Shown here: positions 1 to 5,396 of the stretch, one piece after another | Layout of the letters: every line of letters starts with the position of its first letter | Numbering within the stretch: position 1 is the first letter of the stretch | Origin: an uncultured Desulfovibrio sp. | GTDB taxonomy: Bacteria; Desulfobacterota; Desulfovibrionia; Desulfovibrionales; Desulfovibrionaceae | Reading direction: 5' to 3' | NCBI GenBank assembly: GCA_946490455.1 | Contig: CAMLXE010000110.1 | Location: forward strand, 1-6,423 | Length of the DNA stretch: 6,423 nucleotides | Notes under the pieces: generated by a model | What the model was told of the DNA's origin: nothing | Databases searched by the model: none | Seen by the model: the letters and a program-made list of their open reading frames with translations, nothing else | Program-made: the position numbers and the translations under genes

Positions 1-1222
1 CATTGACCGTGCCGAGGACCGTGAACGTTTCCAGGCGCTGCTGCAGAAGCTGTCTCTGCTTCAGCCTGCCAATGGTACGGCCACCACGCTGGAAGAGGCA
101 CAGACCATCGCCCAGCGTATCGGCTATCCCATTGTGATTCGTCCCAGCTATGTTCTTGGCGGTCGTGCCATGATGATCGTGTACGACGATGAGGAAATGG
201 CCGAGTACTTCCATCAGCATGTCGGACGCCAGAAGCTTGAACATCCCGTCCTGATCGACAAGTTCCTCGAAAATGCCATTGAAGTGGACGTGGATGCCCT
301 GTCTGACGGCAAAGATGTCTATGTTGCCGGTGTGATGGAACATATTGAAGAGGCCGGTATCCATTCAGGTGACTCCTCCTGTGTTCTGCCTCCCTATTCT
401 CTGCCCGCACATATTGTGGCCGAGATTGAACGGCAGACCGTGGCTCTGGCCAGGGAGCTGCATGTCGTGGGTCTCATGAACATCCAGTTCGCGGTGAAGG
501 ATGGCGTCATCTTCATCCTTGAGGTCAATCCGCGTGCGTCGCGTACGGCTCCCTTTGTCTCCAAGGCAACGGGCGTGCCCCTGCCGCGTCTTGCGACACA
601 GGTCATGCTCGGCAAGACGCTGAAGGAACTTGATCCCTGGTCCATGCGTCGGACCGGTTATGTTTCCGTAAAGGAATCCGTGTTCCCGTTCCGTCGCTTC
701 CCTGGAGTGGATATTCTGCTCGGACCCGAAATGCGTTCCACAGGTGAAGTGATGGGCATAGCTCCTACTTTTGAGGAAGCGTTCCTCAAAGGACAGCTCG
801 GAGCAGGGCAGAAGCTTCCTGAAAGCGGAAAGGTCTTCATTTCCGTCAACGATCGGGACAAGCGCTCTGTAGCAGAAGTGGCCAGACTGTATGAAGAGCT
901 TGGATTCACCATTCTCGCCACGTCCGGAACGGCAAAACTCCTTGAAGAGCATGGGATTCCCACCATTCGAGTCCTGAAGGTGTATGAAGGCCGTCCCAAC
1001 ATCGTTGACGTGATCAAGAACGGGGAAATCGCTCTGGTCATCAATACGGCTTCGGGGAAGCATACGGCCCAGGATTCCAAGTCAATCCGGCAGGCAACGC
1101 TTCACTATGGCGTGCCCTACAGCACCACGCTCTCCGGAGCCAGAGCCATCGCCAGAGCCATTGGTGCGGCAAGAAAGGCCGGTGTACGCGTGAAGAGTCT
1201 TCAGGAATATTACGGAGCCTGA
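1..1222 (+). CDS. carB: Carbamoyl-phosphate synthase large subunit, C-terminal part (5' end outside window)
   Basis: Reading frame is open from position 2 to the TGA at 1220-1222, giving 406 residues. The family is about 1,070 residues long, so this is the last 38 percent or so. The cytoplasmic enzyme makes carbamoyl phosphate from bicarbonate, ATP and glutamine-derived ammonia for pyrimidine and arginine synthesis, working with the small subunit CarA (not in the window). Seen first is the second ATP-grasp unit, which phosphorylates carbamate: the RPSYVLGGRAM nucleotide-binding stretch at about 140-172, GDSSCVLPP near 370, and the metal-binding ILEVNPRASR around 515-544. From about 827 to the end lies the MGS-like allosteric domain. 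Its SVNDRDK, TSGTAK, KVYEGRPN and VINTASG motifs align by eye with the effector-binding residues of the E. coli enzyme, so nucleotide or ornithine control is plausible. No frameshift is visible. The next gene, purF, starts 215 bases downstream on the same strand; no strong terminator separates them. Confidence 0.97.
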   Translation, partial: IDRAEDRERFQALLQKLSLLQPANGTATTLEEAQTIAQRIGYPIVIRPSYVLGGRAMMIVYDDEEMAEYFHQHVGRQKLEHPVLIDKFLENAIEVDVDALSDGKDVYVAGVMEHIEEAGIHSGDSSCVLPPYSLPAHIVAEIERQTVALARELHVVGLMNIQFAVKDGVIFILEVNPRASRTAPFVSKATGVPLPRLATQVMLGKTLKELDPWSMRRTGYVSVKESVFPFRRFPGVDILLGPEMRSTGEVMGIAPTFEEAFLKGQLGAGQKLPESGKVFISVNDRDKRSVAEVARLYEELGFTILATSGTAKLLEEHGIPTIRVLKVYEGRPNIVDVIKNGEIALVINTASGKHTAQDSKSIRQATLHYGVPYSTTLSGARAIARAIGAARKAGVRVKSLQEYYGA

Positions 1223-1303
1223 GGATGACAGGACTGCGGAGAACGCGTCTGGGAAGGTGTCGATCCGTGGTATCCTTGCAGACAAAAGACGAATGATTTA
1301 GAC

Positions 1304-1354
1304 AGGGCAGAGGGCAACGCGCTGGAACAAGATCCGGTATGGAACCTCTGCCCT
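1304..1354 (+). repeat. Perfect 10-bp inverted repeat in the carB-purF gap (leader hairpin candidate)
   Basis: AGGGCAGAGG at 1304-1313 is exactly complementary to CCTCTGCCCT at 1345-1354, leaving a 31-base loop. The bases that follow (CCCTGTTTCC) hold only three consecutive T, so this is not a convincing intrinsic terminator for carB. CTGGAA inside the loop (1322-1327) is complementary to TTCCAG (1361-1366) beyond the stem, which would permit an H-type pseudoknot. The stem itself is longer than expected by chance in a gap of this size; the second pairing is not. It could be a weak carB terminator, an mRNA stability element, or a structured purF leader. Confidence 0.5.
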
Positions 1355-1399
1355 CCCTGTTTCCAGAAAGAAAGCGGCCTGTGTGACTAGTTTTCCCGG

Positions 1400-1426
1400 T
1401 CGTTTCTGAACAACTTCCTGAAACGA
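1400..1426 (+). repeat. 7-bp inverted repeat just ahead of purF start
   Basis: TCGTTTC at 1400-1406 is complementary to GAAACGA at 1420-1426, with a 13-base spacer. The right arm overlaps the first two bases of the purF Shine-Dalgarno (1425-1431). It could be an operator for a dimeric regulator or a small hairpin affecting ribosome access. No known regulator box was recognised, and a 7-bp pairing could be chance. Confidence 0.3.
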
Positions 1427-1431
1427 GAAGG
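1425..1431 (+). promoter_or_regulatory. Ribosome binding site of purF
   Basis: GAGAAGG ends six bases before the ATG at 1438. It fixes the start together with the absence of any ATG, GTG or TTG in this frame back to the stop at 1384-1386. The start matters because it means the protein begins Met-Cys, with no leader peptide to be removed. Confidence 0.75.
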
Positions 1432-1437
1432 TACGTT

Positions 1438-2814
1438 ATGTGCGGAATTTTTGGTATATCGGGGCATCCCGAATCGGCAAGAATGGCCTATTTCGGGCTG
1501 TATGCCCTTCAGCATCGCGGTCAGGAAAGTACGGGTATCGCTTCCTATGATGGCCGGCATATTCATGTTCATGCCGGGATGGGGCTGGTTCCGGATGTCT
1601 TTGACGAACCCACTCTGGGACAGGAACTTCAGGGCAACATGGCCATAGGTCATGTCCGGTATTCAACTACCGGCGTTTCGGCCAGACGCAATGCACAGCC
1701 GCTGGTTGTCCGGGTTCGTGGCATTGAAATGGCTCTGGCGCATAATGGGAATCTGACCAATGCCGCCGAACTGCGGGAAGAGCTGGAAAATATCGGCGCC
1801 ATTTTCCAGACCAGCAGCGACAGTGAAATCTTTGTGCATCTCATCTCTCACAGTCTTGCCGGAAGAACACTTGAAGAAGCCATTATCGAGGCCTGCAAGC
1901 GTGTTCGGGGCGCCTATTCGCTGGTTGTCCTCTCCGAGGGGCGGCTCATGGCGCTGCGTGATCCTTACGGATTCCATCCTCTGGTCATGGGCAGAGTGGA
2001 CGACGCCTATGTCTTTGCCTCCGAAACGTGCGCCTTTGATCTGCTTGAGGCGGAATATATTCGCGATGTAGAGCCCGGTGAAATGGTCATTGTCGAAGGC
2101 GACAATGTTCGTTCCTGCAAGCTCCCCGGTGCGGGAGAGGTGCCCATTCGGCAGTGCATTTTTGAGCTGGTCTATTTTGCGCGTCCCGACTCTCTGGTTT
2201 TTGGTGAAGATGTCTATCAGTGCCGCAAGCACATGGGATATGAAATGGCCAAGGAGGCTCCCACCAATGCCGAACTGGTCATGCCGTTCCCCGATTCCGG
2301 CGTCTATGCCGCCATTGGTTTCGCTCAGGCAGCCGGTGTGCCCTATGAACAGGCCTATATTCGGAATCACTATGTCGGACGGACTTTCATTCAGCCTTCC
2401 CAGACCATGCGCAACTTTGGTGTGCGCGTAAAGCTGAATCCCGTGCGCTCCATGATCAAAAATCGTCGGATCTGTATTGTTGACGACTCCATTGTGCGTG
2501 GGACGACCGTTCAGACCCGTGTTGTGAAGCTGCGTGAACTTGGGGCGCTGGAAGTTGATTTCCGCGTAAGCTGTCCTCCGTTGCGCTTTCCCTGTTTTTA
2601 TGGAATCAACTTCTCATCCAGAGGCGAACTGGTCGCTGCCAACCATCCGCTGGAAGCGCTCCCTGGCCTCCTGAATCTTGATTCTCTGCATTATCTGTCC
2701 ATTGAAGGGCTGCTGGCCTCCGTTTCAAAGCCTGACAACTACTGCCTTGCCTGTTTCAATGGTGATTATCCTGTCCCGTGCGGAGGAAACTGCCGGGGCT
2801 GTGCTTCCAAATAA
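1438..2814 (+). CDS. purF: Amidophosphoribosyltransferase (glutamine PRPP amidotransferase), [4Fe-4S] type
   Basis: A 458-residue cytoplasmic enzyme for the first committed step of purine synthesis: PRPP plus glutamine gives phosphoribosylamine. The N-terminal class II amidotransferase domain (about residues 2-230) opens MCGIFG, so Cys2 is the nucleophile after Met removal. ALQHRGQES, RYSTTG, HNGNL (101-105) and SSDSE (126-130) complete the glutaminase site. The phosphoribosyltransferase half carries the PRPP loop CIVDDSIVRGTT (346-357). Cys240 (QCIFELVYFARPDS), Cys386 (FPCFYG), Cys436 and Cys439 (NYCLACF) match the four cluster ligands of the B. subtilis-type enzyme, so an oxygen-sensitive [4Fe-4S] cluster is expected. 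Two oddities: there is no propeptide although B. subtilis and human cluster-type enzymes have one, and the C-terminus ends in an extra CGGNCRGC motif (448-455) not in the B. subtilis protein as I recall it. It is probably co-transcribed with cimA, 18 bases downstream. Confidence 0.98.
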   Translation: MCGIFGISGHPESARMAYFGLYALQHRGQESTGIASYDGRHIHVHAGMGLVPDVFDEPTLGQELQGNMAIGHVRYSTTGVSARRNAQPLVVRVRGIEMALAHNGNLTNAAELREELENIGAIFQTSSDSEIFVHLISHSLAGRTLEEAIIEACKRVRGAYSLVVLSEGRLMALRDPYGFHPLVMGRVDDAYVFASETCAFDLLEAEYIRDVEPGEMVIVEGDNVRSCKLPGAGEVPIRQCIFELVYFARPDSLVFGEDVYQCRKHMGYEMAKEAPTNAELVMPFPDSGVYAAIGFAQAAGVPYEQAYIRNHYVGRTFIQPSQTMRNFGVRVKLNPVRSMIKNRRICIVDDSIVRGTTVQTRVVKLRELGALEVDFRVSCPPLRFPCFYGINFSSRGELVAANHPLEALPGLLNLDSLHYLSIEGLLASVSKPDNYCLACFNGDYPVPCGGNCRGCASK

Positions 2815-2821
2815 TCTCTGC

Positions 2822-2828
2822 GGAGGAG
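2822..2828 (+). promoter_or_regulatory. Ribosome binding site of cimA
   Basis: GGAGGAG, a near-perfect Shine-Dalgarno, lies entirely in the 18-base gap after the purF stop and ends four bases before the ATG at 2833. It supports this start and translation from a shared purF-cimA message. Confidence 0.8.
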
Positions 2829-2832
2829 ACGC

Positions 2833-4479
2833 ATGACACAGCGTGTTTTCATATATGACACAACGCTGAGAGACGGCTGCCAGTGTGAAGATGTGAATCT
2901 GAGTACACCCGACAAGATCAAGATTGCTCTGCGTCTTGATGAGTTCGGGATTGACTATATCGAGGGTGGCTGGCCAGGGTCCAATCCGGTGGATGTGGCC
3001 TTTTTTCAGGAGATTGCGAACCATACCCTGAAACACTCCAGAATTGCTGCCTTTGGAAGCACGCATCATCCGTCCTTCACGGCAGAGACAGATCCGAATC
3101 TTGCTGCGCTGATTCGTTCGGGAGCCAGCGCCGTATCCATTTTCGGCAAGTCCTGTGAACGTCACGCCCGTGAGGCCCTGCAGCTTGAGCCGGAAAGAAA
3201 TGTGGAAATCGTTCGCGATTCCATTGCCTTTCTGGTCAGAAACATGCCGGAAGTCTTTTTTGACGCCGAGCATTTTTTTGATGGGTACAAGCGGAATGCC
3301 GATTATGCCCTTGCCGTGCTGAAGGCTGCTGCCGGGGCTGGGGCGAGGACGCTGGTTCTCTGCGATACCAATGGCGGAACCTTGCCTGAAGAGGTTTTTG
3401 CCATTGTGAGCCGGGTTCGGGAAGCGATCCCCGATGTGGCTGTAGGCATTCACGCCCACAATGACTGTGAACTGGCTGTGGCCAATTCGCTGGAAGCTGT
3501 CCGGGCTGGCGCCGTTCAGGTTCAGGGATGCATCAACGGGGTTGGCGAACGCTGCGGCAATGCCAATCTGTGTTCAATCATCCCCATCATTCAGCTGAAA
3601 CGGCATATAGACTGTCTGCCGGAGCCTGCGGATGAACGGCTGAAGCAGCTTTCTTCCGTTTCTTCGTATGTGGCCGAGGTGGCCAACATGTCTCCCTTCA
3701 ACCGGCAGCCCTTTGTGGGAAGTTCTGCCTTTGCCCACAAGGGAGGCGTGCACGCGAGTGCCGTAAACCGCAACTCGTCTCTCTATGAGCATATGGAGCC
3801 GGAGCTGGTCGGCAACGGACAGCGCATTCTCATTACTGAGCTTGGCGGACGCAGCAATATCGTGTCGCTGGCCAGACGTTTCGGGTTCCATCTGGACAAG
3901 GATGAACCTGTGGTGAAGGGCCTGCTCAACGAACTCAAGAAAAAGGCCAGCCTTGGCTATGACTATGCCGCTGCCGAAGCCAGTGTGGAACTGCTTATTC
4001 TGCGCAAGCTGGCCAGACGCGGGGTTCGGGATTTCTTCAAGCTGCTGCAGTATCATGTCAGCGCCCTGCGGACCGGAGATCAGGCCATCCCGATGGTGGA
4101 AACGTCGGTCATGCTTGAAGTGGAAGGCGTGGTTGAACACACGGCGGCCACGGGGCTTGGACCGGTGAATGCGCTGGATACGGCTCTGCGCAAGGCTCTG
4201 CTGCCGTTTTATCCTCGTCTGAAGGAAATGCGTCTCCTTGATTTCAAGGTGCGTGTCCTTTCTGCCAATGATGGATCGGGGGGAACGGCTTCGGTGGTCC
4301 GGGTTCTTATCGAATCCGGTGATGCCGACCGGACCTGGGTGACGGTTGGCGTTTCGCATGACATTATTGAAGCCAGCTGGCAGGCTCTTGCCGATTCCCT
4401 GATCTACAAGCTGTATCGCGATGAGGAAGAGCAGCGCAAGATTCAGCTTGGTGATGGGCGCTTCTATATAGAAGATTAG
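2833..4479 (+). CDS. cimA: (R)-citramalate synthase
   Basis: A 548-residue protein of the DRE-TIM / 2-isopropylmalate synthase family, expected to condense pyruvate with acetyl-CoA to citramalate, the entry to the threonine-independent isoleucine pathway. Seen: the catalytic YDTTLRDG loop at residues 8-15 (Arg13, Asp14), EGGWPGSNP at 44-52, DAEHFFDGYKRN at 144-155, CDTNGGTLP at 177-185, metal-binding HAHND at 207-211, GCINGVGERCGN at 232-243 and SAFAHKGGVHASA at 298-310. The last 150 or so residues (about 400-530) form the LeuA-type allosteric dimer domain, so feedback by a branched-chain amino acid (isoleucine by analogy) is likely. The EGGWPGSNP and DAEHFFDGYK motifs and the length favour the long CimA type over LeuA or homocitrate synthase; assignment is by recognition, not assay. 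The catalytic loop continues as CQCED, giving two cysteines where other members, as I recall, have small residues. The gene is last before the terminator at 4599-4639. Confidence 0.93.
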   Translation: MTQRVFIYDTTLRDGCQCEDVNLSTPDKIKIALRLDEFGIDYIEGGWPGSNPVDVAFFQEIANHTLKHSRIAAFGSTHHPSFTAETDPNLAALIRSGASAVSIFGKSCERHAREALQLEPERNVEIVRDSIAFLVRNMPEVFFDAEHFFDGYKRNADYALAVLKAAAGAGARTLVLCDTNGGTLPEEVFAIVSRVREAIPDVAVGIHAHNDCELAVANSLEAVRAGAVQVQGCINGVGERCGNANLCSIIPIIQLKRHIDCLPEPADERLKQLSSVSSYVAEVANMSPFNRQPFVGSSAFAHKGGVHASAVNRNSSLYEHMEPELVGNGQRILITELGGRSNIVSLARRFGFHLDKDEPVVKGLLNELKKKASLGYDYAAAEASVELLILRKLARRGVRDFFKLLQYHVSALRTGDQAIPMVETSVMLEVEGVVEHTAATGLGPVNALDTALRKALLPFYPRLKEMRLLDFKVRVLSANDGSGGTASVVRVLIESGDADRTWVTVGVSHDIIEASWQALADSLIYKLYRDEEEQRKIQLGDGRFYIED

Positions 4480-4598
4480 GAAGAACAGAAAAGGGCGGGG
4501 AAAGGCGCAGCGTCCGGACCGCAGAAGAAGGCGTTTGCGCAGGGGAGGAGCCATTCGACAGTATCTGTCTGCATTCCCCATGCCTTTGATTGCTTGTG

Positions 4599-4639
4599 AA
4601 ACAGGCCGTACAGTGTCCTTCTGTACGGCCTGTTTTTTT
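4599..4639 (+). terminator. Rho-independent terminator of the purF-cimA unit
   Basis: The 15-base arm AAACAGGCCGTACAG (4599-4613) is exactly complementary to CTGTACGGCCTGTTT (4621-4635), with a 7-base loop and seven consecutive T (4633-4639) overlapping the end of the stem. It lies 119 bases after the cimA stop. On the minus strand the same stem is followed by only three T, so it would be a weaker terminator for the convergent flavin reductase gene, whose stop is 20 bases away. Confidence 0.93.
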
Positions 4640-4658
4640 GCGTTGCGGTCCGCCTTTT

Positions 4659-5246
4659 TCAGCTGATGACGGCAGATGGACTCAGAACATGTCCTGCTGA
4701 GAAGGCTCTTGCTGTGAACTGCCCGATTCCCCAGTATTCCTGCACAATGGGAATGAAAATCAGAGGATCGATGCGGGCAGGATCCGGCAGTCCGTCTTCC
4801 CGCAGACAGGACGTATCAATCTTCACATCCATGACTTCACCGATGAACTGGGTGTGTGAACCAAGTTCCACGGTCTGGTCGAGGGCCAGTTCCACGATAA
4901 CCGGACACTCTGCAATGCCGGGGGCATCCACATGTTCGGCAGGCACGGGGGTGAAATTCAGGGTTGTGAACTTGTCGGTGTCACGTCCGGAATGCATGCC
5001 TGCGAAGTCGGCCTGCGCGGCAAGCCTGCGGGATGGCAGATTGACGGTGAAGCATTGGCGTTCAAGGATGGAACGATAGGTCCAGCGGCTTCGGCGAATG
5101 GATACGGAGAGTTTCGGAGGCTGGGAAGAGCAGATGCCTCCCCATGCCGCGACCATGATGTTGGGGCGTCCCGTTTGATCGTAGGTTCCTACGAGAAACA
5201 TGGGAGTCGGGAGAATGAAAGGCCTTGCGCCCAGAGAATGAAACAT
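4659..5246 (-). CDS. Flavin reductase family protein, flavoredoxin-like
   Basis: A 195-residue soluble protein of the FMN-binding split-barrel flavin reductase family. It resembles flavoredoxin of sulfate reducers, an FMN protein that in Desulfovibrio gigas is linked to electron transfer for thiosulfate reduction. Seen: LGARPFILPTPMFLVGTYD at the N-terminus, GRPNIMVAAWGGICSSQPP at about 26-44, the SIRRSRWTYRSILE strand-helix stretch (49-62), FTVNLPS (66-72), HSGRDTDKF (85-93), SHTQFIGEVMDVK (130-142) and the C-terminal YWGIGQFTARAFSAG (171-185). There is no signal peptide or membrane segment. The start is the only possible one: no ATG, GTG or TTG occurs in frame back to the stop at 5346-5348. 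The family is assigned firmly, but the physiological partner cannot be told from sequence; a plain NAD(P)H:FMN reductase is the alternative. It is convergent with cimA and 150 bases downstream of the NFACT gene on the same strand, with its own candidate promoter. Confidence 0.9.
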   Translation of the reverse strand: MFHSLGARPFILPTPMFLVGTYDQTGRPNIMVAAWGGICSSQPPKLSVSIRRSRWTYRSILERQCFTVNLPSRRLAAQADFAGMHSGRDTDKFTTLNFTPVPAEHVDAPGIAECPVIVELALDQTVELGSHTQFIGEVMDVKIDTSCLREDGLPDPARIDPLIFIPIVQEYWGIGQFTARAFSAGHVLSPSAVIS

Positions 5247-5250
5247 GTAG

Positions 5251-5255
5251 CCCCC
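5251..5255 (-). promoter_or_regulatory. Weak, G-only ribosome binding site of the flavin reductase gene
   Basis: On the minus strand GGGGG lies four bases before the ATG (5246). It departs from the GGAGG consensus and is close to the start. CCTC eight to eleven bases before the start of this run... can fold back on it (CCTC-ACT-GGGG), which might reduce ribosome access. It is the only SD-like stretch near the start. Confidence 0.4.
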
Positions 5256-5270
5256 AGTGAGGATTTTTGT

Positions 5271-5307
5271 GGCAGTGTCTGCCGGTACAGAGCAGAAGAT
5301 CCGGCAG
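5271..5307 (-). repeat. Overlapping inverted repeats in the flavin reductase leader
   Basis: In the minus-strand sense the order is CTGCCGG (5307-5301), a 15-base spacer, CCGGCAG (5285-5279), three bases, then CTGCC (5275-5271). The middle segment can pair with the first (7 bp) or with the third (5 bp, 3-base loop), but not with both. The array begins just after the candidate -10 box and ends 25 bases before the start codon, so it could be an operator at the transcription start or a switchable leader hairpin. No T-run follows, so it is not a standard attenuator. Confidence 0.4.
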
Positions 5308-5309
5308 TC

Positions 5310-5339
5310 CTTATATAATACTTTTTTTCCGGTTGTCCT
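5310..5339 (-). promoter_or_regulatory. Candidate sigma-70-type promoter for the flavin reductase gene
   Basis: In the minus-strand sense AGGACA (5339-5334, 4 of 6 to the -35 consensus) is followed after 18 bases by TATAAG (5315-5310, 5 of 6 to the -10 consensus). The spacer includes a run of seven A (5328-5322). Predicted transcription starts near 5303, leaving a leader of some 57 bases. TATTAT (5320-5315) is an alternative -10. On the plus strand a perfect TATAAT (5314-5319) also occurs, but no plus-strand gene follows it. Confidence 0.45.
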
Positions 5340-5396
5340 TACAGGTTACAGAAGAGAAACAGAAACGCGAGGCACTGAACGCGCGCTGCCTTCAGC

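Noticed and set aside
365..1063. Minus-strand open frame (232 codons) opposite carB
   Set aside because: A mirror of the conserved ATP-grasp and MGS coding sequence; composition is shadow-like.
1276..1302. Possible promoter for purF (TTGCAG, then TTTAGA)
   Set aside because: Only the TTG of the -35 matches, the -10 is poor and the spacing is 15; I could not support a promoter in the gap, so read-through from carB remains possible.
1663..2370. Minus-strand open frame (235 codons) opposite purF
   Set aside because: Antisense to conserved purF catalytic sequence, with no recognisable domain and no ribosome site I would trust.
2725..3459. Minus-strand open frame (244 codons) spanning the purF-cimA junction
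   Set aside because: Overlaps two well-supported genes on the other strand and has no protein-family features.
3868..4019. Repeated GCTGGCCAGACG (3868-3879 and 4008-4019)
   Set aside because: Both copies encode Leu-Ala-Arg-Arg in frame within cimA; shared codon use, not a DNA repeat.
4542..4579. Nested pairing GGGGA/TCCCC around GACAG-TAT-CTGTC in the gap after cimA
   Set aside because: Two short 5-bp stems separated by a large asymmetric internal loop; chance level, and the real terminator follows at 4599.
3574..4581. Long minus-strand open frame (335 codons) opposite cimA
   Set aside because: It lies almost wholly antisense to a clearly conserved enzyme gene, shows no family motifs and has a His/Arg/Gln-rich shadow composition; open antisense frames are expected from the codon bias here.
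5314..5319. Perfect TATAAT on the plus strand
   Set aside because: No acceptable -35 (AGCAGA at the right distance) and no plus-strand gene downstream; the AT-rich patch is better explained as the minus-strand promoter.
5340..5396. Terminator for the NFACT gene
   Set aside because: Only short 4-5 bp pairings and no T-run in the minus-strand sense after the stop, so read-through into the flavin reductase gene is possible.
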